Positions 8,656 to 18,467 are shown, counted from the first letter of the stretch. The stretch: DNA of 64,000 bases from Marinomonas ostreistagni (GCF_016461785.1 NZ_JAEMUH010000015.1:1-64000); one strand, 5' to 3'. Notes: generated by a model not told the origin, from the sequence alone. Program-made: numbers and translations.

Positions 8656-10101
8656 TTAGAACGGGTAGTGCTGGTTCGGGTCTTCAATCGTAATCCAACG
8701 CAGGTCGGTGAACTCTGCTATCGCTGCTTTGCCACCAAATCGGCCGTATCCCGAATCTCCGACGCCGCCAAAAGGCATGTGCGGTTCATCTGCGACGGTT
8801 GGGCCATTGATGTGGCAAATGCCACTTTGAATAGCATTTGCGCATGCCAGTGCGCGATTAATATCTTGCGAAAATACCGCCGCGGATAGACCGTATTCGG
8901 ATTGATTGGCGACTTGGATGGCCTCTTGATCACCGTTAACTCGAATAATGGATTTCACTGGACCAAAGCTCTCTTCTGAGAAGATACGCATTTCTGGGTT
9001 AACATGATCCAACAGGGTAGCGGAGAACATAGAACCATTAGACTCTCCACCACAAATCACAGACGCGCCTTTGCCTGTGGCATCGGCAATGAGTTCATGC
9101 ATTTTTTCAGACACATTCGGATTTACCAAAGAGCCTAAGACGACATGATCACGAGGGTTGCCCCATGGCAATTGTGATGCTTTAGCGGTTAGCTTTTCAA
9201 CGAAAACATCAGCAATGGCTTCGTCTACGATCAGACGCTCAGTGGACATACATATTTGTCCTTGGTTCATAAAAGCACCAAAAATGGCGGCATTTACGGC
9301 GCCATCGATGTCCGCATCGGAGAGGACAAGTAGCGGCGCTTTACCACCCAGTTCCAGCAAGGCTGGCTTCAAGTTTTCTCCCGCTAATCGGCCAATAATT
9401 CGACCCACTGGACTAGACCCAGTAAAGTTCACATGGCGCACTTGCGGTGCTTCGATCAGGGTTTTAACCACTTCAGCTGCATCTTCTGGGGCGTTTGAAA
9501 GTATATTCACGGTGCCTGCTGGGAAACCTGCTTCGATAAAGCAGTCCACGATCAATCGGTGAGTTAACGGGCAAAACTCAGAGCTTTTTAAAATCACGGT
9601 ATTACCGCAGGCCAATGGCGTTGCAATAGCGCGAGCACCCAGAATAACAGGAGCATTCCAAGGAGCCATCGCTAAACAAACACCCTTCGGCTTATAGACA
9701 GACATGGCTAGGGTGCCTGGCTTGTTAGACGGGATTACTTCGCCATTGATCTGAGTGGTCAGTGCCGCGGCTTCTCGAATATGGCCTGCGGCAAGCGAAA
9801 CGTTGAACCCTGCCCAAGGGCCTGTCGCCCCGGTTTCGGTAATCATGGCGGCAACAAATTCTTCGCTTTTGCTGTCCATGATATCGGCAGCTTTATTAAG
9901 TAATGCACGTCGTTCGGCAGGAGTTGTGTTGCTCCAAGACGCGAATGCAGTGTGTGCCGCAGCAACTGCTTCGAGGGCATTTTCTTTCGATGTGGCTGCA
10001 GCTTGAGAAGCAATCTCACCAGTCACAGGATCAAGACGATTAAACGTTTTATTCTGGCTTGCGGCTTGGTCTTTACCGCCAATATGTAATAACACAGCCA
10101 T
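8656..10101 (-). CDS. NAD-dependent aldehyde dehydrogenase (salicylaldehyde/vanillin dehydrogenase type)
   Basis: 481 residues covering a full aldehyde dehydrogenase. Visible landmarks are MAPWNAPVILGARA (cofactor and substrate region), FTGSSPVGRII (NAD site), LELGGKAPLL with the general-base Glu, and the nucleophile Cys in NQGQICMSTE; ESFGPV and PFGGVGDSGYGRFGG follow. The short linker and PWNAP signature match aryl-aldehyde dehydrogenases that oxidise vanillin, benzaldehyde or salicylaldehyde to the acid. It lies 11 bases after the SDR gene and is probably cotranscribed with it. The exact aldehyde is inferred. Confidence 0.85.
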   Translation of the reverse strand: MAVLLHIGGKDQAASQNKTFNRLDPVTGEIASQAAATSKENALEAVAAAHTAFASWSNTTPAERRALLNKAADIMDSKSEEFVAAMITETGATGPWAGFNVSLAAGHIREAAALTTQINGEVIPSNKPGTLAMSVYKPKGVCLAMAPWNAPVILGARAIATPLACGNTVILKSSEFCPLTHRLIVDCFIEAGFPAGTVNILSNAPEDAAEVVKTLIEAPQVRHVNFTGSSPVGRIIGRLAGENLKPALLELGGKAPLLVLSDADIDGAVNAAIFGAFMNQGQICMSTERLIVDEAIADVFVEKLTAKASQLPWGNPRDHVVLGSLVNPNVSEKMHELIADATGKGASVICGGESNGSMFSATLLDHVNPEMRIFSEESFGPVKSIIRVNGDQEAIQVANQSEYGLSAAVFSQDINRALACANAIQSGICHINGPTVADEPHMPFGGVGDSGYGRFGGKAAIAEFTDLRWITIEDPNQHYPF

Positions 10102-10112
10102 CTAATATCTCC

Positions 10113-10901
10113 TTAAAGCTCTAATAGTTCTTTGTTAACAACGGCTTCGAGTCCACCATCGGTTGCTAAATTGTGGCCATTGATCCAGCGAGAGCCGTCG
10201 GAGCATAAAAAGCAAATAGTGGGCGCAATATCAGAAGGCGTGGCTGCACGCCCCACTTTTGCAATATCTGCGTCCACCCGAGCATTGCCTAATACGGCTC
10301 GAAACTCGTTCATAATTGGGGTTTGGACGGGACCAGGAGAAACGGCGTTAACACGTATCCCTTTGTTTTTGAAAAGGCTTTCTTGTGAGGCAAGTTGAGT
10401 CCAAACCAATAGTGCTTCTTTTGAAATAGGGTAGCCAAGATCATTAGGAACATCATTCTTGGCAAGAAACGATGACATGTCTTCTGGGAAACCTGAAGTA
10501 GTGGCGATCGCAGAAGCACGTTGAGTATTGGCTCGCCAACCATATCCCGCAATTGAGGCAACGTTTACGATACTTGCTCCGGTATGCATCTTCGCCGTTA
10601 GTCCTTCGGAAAGCAGTTTAAGTCCGAAAAAGTTAATCCTTAGGGTGATATCGGCGCCCGAATCACCAGATACTCCAGCCACATTACAGAGAGCGTCAAT
10701 TTCATTGGGCAGAGCATCAATGATGCTCTGTACGCCATCTACAGTTGCCAGATTTCCCTCAATGAATGTGCCAATAGGGTATTTGGGCTGATTAATGTCG
10801 ATGCCATAAACATTAGCCCCTAATTGACTCGCAAGCTCAGCGGTTCGTGCACCAATACCACTGGCAACGCCTGTAATCACGATGTTTTTTCCAAATAACA
10901 T
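10113..10901 (-). CDS. Short-chain dehydrogenase, coniferyl-alcohol dehydrogenase type
   Basis: 262 residues from ATG 10901, chosen because AAGGAG lies 8 bases upstream; the 14 residues before it in the same frame lack a site. Classical SDR: NAD site TGVASGIGA, NVAG variant CNVAGVSG, catalytic Ser in VNVASIAGYGW, YPISK for the Tyr-Lys pair, and NAVSPGPVQTPI. Overall it resembles bacterial coniferyl-alcohol dehydrogenase (CalA), which oxidises coniferyl alcohol to the aldehyde. Between two aryl-aldehyde dehydrogenases, it would feed alcohol to aldehyde to acid. The assignment to coniferyl alcohol is family-based. Confidence 0.78.
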   Translation of the reverse strand: MLFGKNIVITGVASGIGARTAELASQLGANVYGIDINQPKYPIGTFIEGNLATVDGVQSIIDALPNEIDALCNVAGVSGDSGADITLRINFFGLKLLSEGLTAKMHTGASIVNVASIAGYGWRANTQRASAIATTSGFPEDMSSFLAKNDVPNDLGYPISKEALLVWTQLASQESLFKNKGIRVNAVSPGPVQTPIMNEFRAVLGNARVDADIAKVGRAATPSDIAPTICFLCSDGSRWINGHNLATDGGLEAVVNKELLEL

Positions 10902-10956
10902 ATTTATCTCCTTACTTATATTTATTGTGCTAACTAATTCCACGATGGGATGTTTA

Positions 10957-12408
10957 TTAGAGGGTTATCCAACGTAGTTCAGTGAATTCATCGATGCTTG
11001 CATCGCCACCAAAGCGTCCATAGCCGCTGGCCTTTAGACCACCAAAGGGTTGTTTGGGATTGTCTCTTACGGTGGATGAATTAATGTGGCAAACACCTGA
11101 TTCAAGACGCTGGGCAATGCTTTGAGCTAAGGCTTGATCTTGACTAAATATGGCGGCAGCTAAGCCATATTCGCAGTCGTTGGCCAAACTAATGGCTTCG
11201 TCAACGGAATCAACTGGATAGATGCCAGCAATAGGGCCAAAGCATTCTTCGGAGTAAATCCGCATCATAGGAGTGATGCGGTCGATTAATGTCGCATCGA
11301 TAAACTGACCTTGTATGGCGCTTCCAGTTAGCAGACGAGCACCTTGATTTATGGCATCTTCAATCAGTTCAGAAAGTCGTTGGGCGATGGATGGGCTAGC
11401 AACGGGGCCAAGCTTACAGTCCTTGTGATTAGGGGACTGTGCTTGTAGTCGTTGCGCTTTCTCAACTAAGAGGGTGGTGAAATCATCCGCAATCGCTTGT
11501 TCAACAATGATACGGTCAGTGGCCATGCAAATCTGGCCCTGATTTAAAAAGGCGCCGTGAATAACGGCGTTGCAGGCTTGCTCCATATCTGCGTCTTGCA
11601 AAATGATCACGGGGGACTTTCCTCCTAGCTCCAACAAGCAGCGCTTAAGGTTTTGCGCCGCCATACCTGCAATAATTCGTCCGACACGCGTGGATCCAGT
11701 AAAGTTAATACGTCGAATTGCCGGACTGGAAATCAGAAAGCGAATCACATCTTCCGAGTGCTCGGGGGCATTATTGATCACATTCAGAACCCCTGCTGGA
11801 AGGCCCACGGCATGAAGCAGCTCGGCGATCAGAAGGTGCGCCTCTGGAGACATGTTCGAGGCTTTAAATATCACGGTGTTACCAAAGATCAGCGGGAAAA
11901 TAATCGCTCTCATGCCCAGTGCAATCGGTGCATTCCACGGTGCAATGGCTAAACAAATGCCAGCAGGTTGACGTAAGTGATAGCCGTCTTCGGACATCTG
12001 TGAAGGCGTGTTAATAGGGTGTTTCTGAGCTAGCTCTATGGCGGCATCGATAACGTCGATGCAGACTTTAAGATTGAAATGGATCCAGTCATGGGTGGCG
12101 CCAATTTCATTACGCATGGCGTTGGCGAACCGTTCACGAAAGCTTGGTAGGAGCTGTTTCGCTTGTTGGAAAATTTGGATACGTTTATCTAATGACAGGC
12201 CCGCCCAAGATTCAAAACTGCGCGTTGCGGCAAAGATCATTTGTTGCGCATCCCGTTTATTGCCATCTGCAACACAACAAGCCGGTAACTGAGTTGAGGG
12301 GTTTAATCGCTCAAAAAAATGACCGTCCAGGGAGGGTCTAAATTCGCCATCAATGAACAGATTCACTATTTTGTTTTGCTGCTTGTTAGCCGTCACTGAA
12401 TGCGCCAT
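10957..12408 (-). CDS. Second aryl-aldehyde dehydrogenase
   Basis: 483 residues, a paralogue of the dehydrogenase two genes downstream, with the same core: LAIAPWNAPIALGMRA, FTGSTRVGRII, LELGGKSPVI and the nucleophile in NQGQICMATD. AAAGGTGG precedes the ATG. It is the promoter-proximal gene of the ALDH-SDR-ALDH unit and faces an AraC regulator across a 108-bp AT-rich gap. Two paralogues around one alcohol dehydrogenase suggest two aldehyde substrates, for example coniferaldehyde and vanillin; this is inference. Confidence 0.83.
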   Translation of the reverse strand: MAHSVTANKQQNKIVNLFIDGEFRPSLDGHFFERLNPSTQLPACCVADGNKRDAQQMIFAATRSFESWAGLSLDKRIQIFQQAKQLLPSFRERFANAMRNEIGATHDWIHFNLKVCIDVIDAAIELAQKHPINTPSQMSEDGYHLRQPAGICLAIAPWNAPIALGMRAIIFPLIFGNTVIFKASNMSPEAHLLIAELLHAVGLPAGVLNVINNAPEHSEDVIRFLISSPAIRRINFTGSTRVGRIIAGMAAQNLKRCLLELGGKSPVIILQDADMEQACNAVIHGAFLNQGQICMATDRIIVEQAIADDFTTLLVEKAQRLQAQSPNHKDCKLGPVASPSIAQRLSELIEDAINQGARLLTGSAIQGQFIDATLIDRITPMMRIYSEECFGPIAGIYPVDSVDEAISLANDCEYGLAAAIFSQDQALAQSIAQRLESGVCHINSSTVRDNPKQPFGGLKASGYGRFGGDASIDEFTELRWITL

Positions 12409-12516
12409 GGAACCACCTTTACCTTATTAATTTTTTTATTGGATGATGATTAATGATCAGATTAACAACTAATACTCTTTAAAAATTGTTAAATTATGGG
12501 TTAATTATGATTTTTA

Positions 12517-13428
12517 ATGGGTATTTTGGAGATTGAATTGATACAAGAGATTGTCGGTACCAGAATTCACTTTGAAAGTTTCGTTGCAGGGTTACAGCCC
12601 CGTAGCCACTCTCTGAATAGCGCAGATAAAAGAATGCTTTACTATTTTGCGGTGCAGCATGATGGGCATTCTGTGATTCGCTATGATGAACAATCCTACA
12701 CACTACAGAGTGCTAGTGTGGCAATCATTTCACTGAATGGCTCAGCTAAGTTAGACATTCGCGGTGGAAGTCAACTGTGGCTGATTGGGTTTGATGAGGC
12801 ATTGCGCTCTATGATCATCGGCAATGAAGTCGACGGGCCTAAAATCAAACAATTACTGCAGCAACCAAGTCTCTTGTCGTTAAGTGCGAACGAGCTTGAG
12901 AGGACTTTTATTCCGCTTATTCAGTTGTTTGAAAGCGAGATTAAAGAAGACAAGAAACGTTCTTTGGTGATCTTATCCTCTTTGTTGAGGGTTCTATTGC
13001 TACAAAGTCATAGGGTTTTACAAGATCATTCGAGTGTAACTTTTGAATCCAATGATGAAATACTGGTACAACAGTTTCAGCAGTTGATCGAAGTATGTTT
13101 TAAACAAAGAGCGCCGCTAACTTATTACTGTGAGCAGATGAATATCACCTACGATAGGTTGCATGATGTATGTCGACGCGCACTCGGCAAAACACCGAAA
13201 GAATTAGTGAGTGAACGGACCCTCATGGATGCCATTTACCGACTTAAAAAATTACCGGATTCGATACAGACCATTTCAAACGACCTTGGCTTTTCCGATT
13301 CCAGCCAGTTCAGTCACTTCTTTAAGAAAATGGTGGGGTGCTCTCCTAAGCAATATCGCCGACAGCAAAAAGAAAGTCATCAACTTTCCCCTGTCTCCAA
13401 ACTGGCCGACTTTTCGGATTGGCCATAG
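12517..13428 (+). CDS. AraC-family regulator, divergent from the aromatic operon
   Basis: 303 residues: a variable sensor part up to about residue 190 and a C-terminal double helix-turn-helix with the family signature (IQTISNDLGFSDSSQFSHFF, then PKQYRRQ). The ATG at 12517 has no clear ribosome binding site; an in-frame TTG at 12538 follows GGAG by 6 bases and may be the true start. Divergent placement suggests it activates the ALDH-SDR-ALDH operon in response to an aromatic inducer. The inducer is not visible. Confidence 0.83.
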   Translation: MGILEIELIQEIVGTRIHFESFVAGLQPRSHSLNSADKRMLYYFAVQHDGHSVIRYDEQSYTLQSASVAIISLNGSAKLDIRGGSQLWLIGFDEALRSMIIGNEVDGPKIKQLLQQPSLLSLSANELERTFIPLIQLFESEIKEDKKRSLVILSSLLRVLLLQSHRVLQDHSSVTFESNDEILVQQFQQLIEVCFKQRAPLTYYCEQMNITYDRLHDVCRRALGKTPKELVSERTLMDAIYRLKKLPDSIQTISNDLGFSDSSQFSHFFKKMVGCSPKQYRRQQKESHQLSPVSKLADFSDWP

Positions 13429-13648
13429 ATTTAGCATAATTATTAAATCTGTCCCTACTAATTATTTAGTTTTTTGTGCCTGTGTCGGTTTTCTAAGCTT
13501 AACTAATATGGTCCTCATCATAAGACGATGAGGTCATCAAATGATCCAAAGATCCACTAAAGATCTTAAGCGAATCAGTCTGGACCCACGATTTCCTCTC
13601 GTATTTTTAAACCGTCATCCGACTTTATAAATGAAGAGGAAATAAAGA

Positions 13649-14647
13649 ATGGGATTAGATTTAGTCACTGTTTGGACTCTAATTATTAGCTTCTGCCTAA
13701 TAATATATGTCTTAGTAGATGGTTTTGACTTAGGTATTGGTCTTTTGTTCTTGGGTGTCAGGAATAAGCGTGAGCGCAGCTCAATGGTGAACTCAGGCAC
13801 GCCTTTTTGGGATGGTAATGAAGTGTGGCTGATAGCAGGGGGGGCGAGTTTGATGGTTGCGTTTCCTTTGGCATTCTCAGTTATTCTTGAAGCGCTTTAT
13901 ATTCCATTGCTGGCTATGACATTCGGTCTCGTTCTTCGCGGTGTGGCGTTAGCGTTACGCTTAAGATCCGCGCCGACGAATTATGGAGCTTGGGATATAT
14001 TGATTTGTATTGGCTCACTATTAGCAACCTTTTTCCAAGGTGCGGTGATAGGGGCTGTGGTCCAAGGGTTCGCTGTTGAAAATAATCAATACGTTGGTGG
14101 TGCATGGGATTGGCTGAGTTGGTTCAGTATTTTAACCGGCCTCAGCTTACTTCCCGCTTATGCGTTACTCGGGTCTACTTGGCTATTGATCAAATCAGAA
14201 GGTGAGCTTTATGAAAAGATGCGTTACTACTCTCATCATCTATTGGTTTGGCTAGGCTATGCCATGACTATCATTGTCTTAATCACACCGTTCTTAACCG
14301 ATGCATTAAGAGAGCGTTGGTTAACATTACCGAACTTTTTCTATATGGGCTTTGTGCCAATGTTAGCGTTAATGGTGTACACGTGGGTTTACTATGTTAT
14401 CCGCTTCTCTCCATGGAGAAGGTGGCCATTTGCCATTGTTCTACTGTTGCTCGCGCATGCTTACTTCATTCTGATTACTAGTTTATGGCCACATATTATT
14501 CCACCAAGTATTACTACTCATGAAACAGCTGCGTCTGTGCCGGTTTTGCGTTTAGCGTTATGGGGAGTTGTTGTATTTGTGCCAATTATTTTGGGATATA
14601 CCGGTTGGGTCTATCGTGAATTTCTAGCCAAGTTACTTGATAAATAG
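13649..14647 (+). CDS. CydB-like quinol oxidase subunit II without a partner gene
   Basis: 332 residues, all-helical membrane protein with the subunit II signature LVDGFDLGIGLLF near the N-terminus and WDGNEVWLIAGGASLMVAFP, both typical of CydB/CioB. It is a diverged paralogue of the CydB at 26359-27354. No subunit I lies beside it; 13429-13648 contains no recognisable CydA fragment. GAAGAGGAAATAAAG gives a ribosome binding site. It is followed 149 bases later by the sulfite reductase pair. Either it assembles with a CydA made elsewhere or it has another membrane role. Confidence 0.85.
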   Translation: MGLDLVTVWTLIISFCLIIYVLVDGFDLGIGLLFLGVRNKRERSSMVNSGTPFWDGNEVWLIAGGASLMVAFPLAFSVILEALYIPLLAMTFGLVLRGVALALRLRSAPTNYGAWDILICIGSLLATFFQGAVIGAVVQGFAVENNQYVGGAWDWLSWFSILTGLSLLPAYALLGSTWLLIKSEGELYEKMRYYSHHLLVWLGYAMTIIVLITPFLTDALRERWLTLPNFFYMGFVPMLALMVYTWVYYVIRFSPWRRWPFAIVLLLLAHAYFILITSLWPHIIPPSITTHETAASVPVLRLALWGVVVFVPIILGYTGWVYREFLAKLLDK

Positions 14648-14796
14648 GTCAGTAACTAATGATTACTTAGCAATATTCAGAATGGCTAATTCAGCTGTAC
14701 TAATGGTCTTGTCACGATCTGAAAGGCATGCAAAGTCATTAGAATGCTGATTTTACAAACCTTAAGTTAGGCTCTTTCCGGTTTCGTAGGAACAAT

Positions 14797-16455
14797 ATGT
14801 ACCAATATGATGATTATGACCGTGCTCTAGTGGCTGAGCGCGTCGAACAATTTCGTGACCAAGTTACTCGCTATCAAAATGGTCAGCTAAGCGAAGACGA
14901 ATTTTTACCATTGCGTTTGCAAAATGGCTTATATTTGCAAAAACACGCTTATATGTTGCGTGTTGCCATTCCTTATGGCGTGTTATCCGCGAAGCAGCTA
15001 CGTGCATTGGCGCAAGTCAGTGATACCTTTGATAAAGGCTATGGCCATTTTACGACACGTCAAAATATTCAATTTAACTGGGTGAAGTTACCTGAAGTCC
15101 CTGACTTACTTGCCTTCCTAGCCGAGCATGACATGCATGCCATTCAGACTTCGGGCAATGTGGTTCGCAATGTCACCACAGAAGCCTTTGCTGGCGTGGC
15201 GGAGGACGAAGTGTATGACCCTCGAATTTTTGCCGAGATTATTCGTCAGTGGTCGACGATTAATCCAGAATTTTTGTTTTTGCCGCGCAAATTCAAAATT
15301 GCCGTAAGCGCATCGGAGGAAGACCGTGCTGCGGTTCGTATTCACGATGTGGGGCTGTATTTATTTCGCGATAGCGACGGTGAACTTTACTTTAAAGTCA
15401 TGGTTGGCGGCGGTTTAGGCCGAACACCGTTTATCAGCCAAACCCTGAATGAGAAGCTTCCATGGCGCGATCTGCTGACCTACCTTGAAGCCGTTTTACG
15501 GGTATTTAATCGCTACGGTCGTCGCGACAGCAAATATAAAGCGCGTATTAAAATTCTGGTGAATACGTTGGGTATAGATACGTTCAAGTCTGAAGTTGAG
15601 CAAGAGTTTCAGCAAATTCCTAAAGACATCAATGGACTGACAGATAATGAGTTAAGTCGAATCGCTTCGCAATTTTTACCTGCAGTCTATGAAACTCTAG
15701 GTGAAACGGATTTAGAGTTTGCCACGCATTTGCAAAATAATGAGGCATTTTCAGATTGGTACGATTTGAATGTACGCTCCCATAAAGTGTCCGGCTATCG
15801 CTCTGTCGTTATCTCCACCAAGTTTCCTAACAACATCCCAGGGGATGTAACCAGCGTACAAATACGTGGTATTGCTGACATTGCTGAGCGGTTTGGTTTT
15901 GGCGAAATTCGCGTGACCCATGAACAAAATTTGGTATTACCCGACATTCCAAAGTCATCCCTCTTTCAAGTATGGGGAGCGCTTAATCATATTGGTTTAG
16001 GGCTGGCGAATCATGCTCTATTATCAGACATGATCGTTTGTCCGGGGGCCAGTTACTGTAACTTAGCGACGGCTCATTCCTTCCCAGTAGCCGAGCAGGT
16101 GGTCAACGCATTTACCCTTGAAGAGCAACAGGACATTGGCCCGGTTAGCATGAACTTGTCTGGCTGCATCAACTCATGTGCTCATCACCATATCGCCAAC
16201 ATAGGAATGCTGGGGTTGAACAAAAGCAAAACGGATCATTACCAAATTACTTTGGGAGGATGCCAAGGAACAGACAGTCGCTTAGGTAAAGTGTTGGGGC
16301 CAGCTATTGCTGAGTCAGACTTGCCCGAAGCAATCCGTACCATAATGGACGTGTATCGCAAATATCGAGAAGTGGATGAAACCTTTATCCAAACGGTTGA
16401 CCGTATGGGTCTAGAACCTTTCAAAGAAGCACTTTATCCGGAGGCTAAAGGATGA
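14797..16455 (+). CDS. cysI: Siroheme sulfite/nitrite reductase hemoprotein
   Basis: 552 residues. Two ferredoxin-like and two siroheme domains: GHFTTRQNIQFNW and the C-terminal cluster-binding motifs CPGASYC and SGCINSCAHHH supply the four cysteines that bind the 4Fe-4S/siroheme unit. The repeat architecture and length match CysI-type sulfite reductase, which makes sulfide for cysteine synthesis; nitrite reductase activity cannot be excluded. No CysJ flavoprotein is adjacent, so ferredoxin or another donor is likely. Overlaps the DUF934 gene by 4 bases. Confidence 0.88.
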   Translation: MYQYDDYDRALVAERVEQFRDQVTRYQNGQLSEDEFLPLRLQNGLYLQKHAYMLRVAIPYGVLSAKQLRALAQVSDTFDKGYGHFTTRQNIQFNWVKLPEVPDLLAFLAEHDMHAIQTSGNVVRNVTTEAFAGVAEDEVYDPRIFAEIIRQWSTINPEFLFLPRKFKIAVSASEEDRAAVRIHDVGLYLFRDSDGELYFKVMVGGGLGRTPFISQTLNEKLPWRDLLTYLEAVLRVFNRYGRRDSKYKARIKILVNTLGIDTFKSEVEQEFQQIPKDINGLTDNELSRIASQFLPAVYETLGETDLEFATHLQNNEAFSDWYDLNVRSHKVSGYRSVVISTKFPNNIPGDVTSVQIRGIADIAERFGFGEIRVTHEQNLVLPDIPKSSLFQVWGALNHIGLGLANHALLSDMIVCPGASYCNLATAHSFPVAEQVVNAFTLEEQQDIGPVSMNLSGCINSCAHHHIANIGMLGLNKSKTDHYQITLGGCQGTDSRLGKVLGPAIAESDLPEAIRTIMDVYRKYREVDETFIQTVDRMGLEPFKEALYPEAKG

Positions 16456-16946
16456 AAAATGTCATTATCATTAGTGATGGAGAAGCAAGGGTAGACCTTA
16501 ATGATTCGTGGCAGTTCGGGCAAGAAGACGAGCAGATAGATCGCTCCGTTCGGGTTGATGAGATCTCTACATGGCTTGAACATTCAGCATCTGGTCGTAG
16601 TCAGGGTGTGTTGATTCAGAAAGAAGAAGAGCTTGAACTGATCGCACCACATTTAGCCAACATCACCATGATTGCCTTAACGTTTAAAGACTTTAAGGAT
16701 GGTCGTGCTTACAGCTTGGCTTATTTGCTGAGAACTCGCTTTCACTTTAAAGGCGACTTACGTGCAGTTGGGGACGTGATGCGAGACCAGCTAAGCCTCA
16801 TGCGCCAATGCGGCTTTACGAGTTTTGCGATCAAAGAAGGCAAAGAACCCTTTGACGCCTTAAAAGGCATCAAAGGGCTGTCGGTGACCTACTCAGGAAG
16901 TGTCAGTAATCCTGCGCCACTGTTTAAACGAGTGAGGCGTTACTGA
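16452..16946 (+). CDS. DUF934 protein, sulfite reductase partner
   Basis: 164 residues, translationally coupled to the sulfite reductase (start overlaps its stop). DUF934 landmarks: FKDGRAYSLAYLLRTR and GDLRAVGDVMRDQL, with a late FAIKEG. DUF934 proteins are routinely coded next to cysI-type reductases and are thought to assist assimilatory sulfite reduction; their biochemical role is unassigned. It ends 7 bases inside the convergent MocR gene. Confidence 0.88.
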   Translation: MKNVIIISDGEARVDLNDSWQFGQEDEQIDRSVRVDEISTWLEHSASGRSQGVLIQKEEELELIAPHLANITMIALTFKDFKDGRAYSLAYLLRTRFHFKGDLRAVGDVMRDQLSLMRQCGFTSFAIKEGKEPFDALKGIKGLSVTYSGSVSNPAPLFKRVRRY

Positions 16947-18352
16947 TCTGTGAGTAACGTCTGAAACAATAAGTGAAGCGCTGCTCGTCGGCGCTCCGTT
17001 ATCGGTTGCGAGAAGCTAAGGCGCATGTGGTTTTTGTACAAACCATGGGCTGAGAATAATACTCCTGGAGTCAGTACGATGCCTTTTTCCAGAAGGACCT
17101 TATAGCTTTGCTGAGTATCGATATGGTCGGGTAGTTCGACCCAACAGCTCAATCCACCATTAGGCTTGGTGAATTTGATTTGAGTGCCCCAGTTCCTCTT
17201 AAGCTCCGCTAACAATTGATCCCGTTGCTCTTTTAGCTGTTGACGATGTTGGTTCACATATCGCTTGAAGTGCCCTTGGCTGATGAATTCTGCGAGCCCC
17301 TCTTGCACGGCTTGGGGGCTGGCCAGTTGCGTGATTAGCTTAAGTTGAACGATTTTGTGATGCAGTAATCCGCCAGCAATCCAGCCAATACGTAATTCTC
17401 TCGATAGGCATTTCGAGAAGGATCCGCACAGAATCACACGACCTTCATCACAGACGCTTTTAATCGGTGGACATAACTCACTACGAAAGCGTAATTCGCC
17501 GTAAATATCGTCTTCGATAATATAGAAATCATGCTGATTGGCGAGTTTTACCAAGGCTTTCATATTCGCAAGCGGCATTTTGGAACCGGTTGGCGTATGG
17601 AAGTTTGGTGTGACAATACAGGCTTTGATCGGCCAGTCTTGAATTTTCTCGGCAAGCTCCTGTAGATCTAATCCTTTATTGGTGTCGGATGAGATTTCGA
17701 TTACGTGCAGCCCGAGCTGCTCAAGTTGTTGCAGTGCGCCGTAAAATGCTGGGGATTCAATGGCTACAGTGTCGCCTTTCTGACAAGTCGCCATCAAAGC
17801 AAGAAATAGGGCATGCTGACATCCTGAAGTGATGCATAAATCATCAACGCTTAGACTTGTTTCACGTTGACGGTATAGGTCAACGATAGCGCTACGCAGA
17901 CCCACATGCCCCTTTGGCTCGTCATAATAGTGAGCTTTTTGTTCTGGATGAGAGCGAGACGCTTTGCCGATCATTCGATTCAAGTTAATCAAATGCTGCG
18001 CCGCCGGAGTCGAGCCGTCACTGGGCAAGATATCAAATGCAGCGCTGCGGGACATAATGTCACGGAAAATGTCCGGTACGTTTACTTGTGCGGGGATTGA
18101 GGGCGTTGACACTTTTTGCGGAGTGTTGAAATCCGCACCGCTTTCTGCCACAAAATAGCCACTCTTAGGGACGGCATAGACCAGTTGATCCGCTTCGAGC
18201 TTATGCAGAGCGTGAATGACCGTTGCTTTGGATAGCTCGTGCTGCTTACACAGAGTTCGAACGGAAGGCAGTTTTTCCCCTATCTTGTAACGGCCAGTTT
18301 GAATCTGTTGGCGTAACAACACTTCTAGAGCTTCATAACGAAATGTGCCCAC
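16940..18352 (-). CDS. MocR-type (GntR/aminotransferase) transcription factor
   Basis: 470 residues. An N-terminal GntR winged helix (GEKLPSVRTLCKQHELSKATV) is joined by a linker to a fold-type I aminotransferase domain from about residue 110. The PLP lysine lies in CGSFSKCLSRELRIGW, and VTPNFHTPTGSKM supplies the conserved cofactor pocket. MocR proteins use PLP adducts as effectors and often control a neighbouring or divergent gene. The divergent neighbour is ccoG. Its target and ligand are not evident. Confidence 0.87.
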   Translation of the reverse strand: MGTFRYEALEVLLRQQIQTGRYKIGEKLPSVRTLCKQHELSKATVIHALHKLEADQLVYAVPKSGYFVAESGADFNTPQKVSTPSIPAQVNVPDIFRDIMSRSAAFDILPSDGSTPAAQHLINLNRMIGKASRSHPEQKAHYYDEPKGHVGLRSAIVDLYRQRETSLSVDDLCITSGCQHALFLALMATCQKGDTVAIESPAFYGALQQLEQLGLHVIEISSDTNKGLDLQELAEKIQDWPIKACIVTPNFHTPTGSKMPLANMKALVKLANQHDFYIIEDDIYGELRFRSELCPPIKSVCDEGRVILCGSFSKCLSRELRIGWIAGGLLHHKIVQLKLITQLASPQAVQEGLAEFISQGHFKRYVNQHRQQLKEQRDQLLAELKRNWGTQIKFTKPNGGLSCWVELPDHIDTQQSYKVLLEKGIVLTPGVLFSAHGLYKNHMRLSFSQPITERRRAALHLLFQTLLTDQ

Positions 18353-18467
18353 TGCGATACCTTCTTAATTTTTTATCTGGGTCTAGTTTAGCGTATTTTT
18401 TTTGCATTTTACTAATCTGTGTCGCCCTTTTTATGCAGGGCTTACATAGAAAAACTGTCTTGAAAGC

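Noticed and set aside
13541..13630. 29-codon frame with a good ribosome binding site just before the CydB-like gene
   Set aside because: It overlaps the dispersed 16-bp repeat and a hairpin, has no membrane helix and resembles no oxidase small subunit.
13429..13648. Possible decayed CydA before the orphan CydB
   Set aside because: No CydA-like residues can be read in any frame of this gap.
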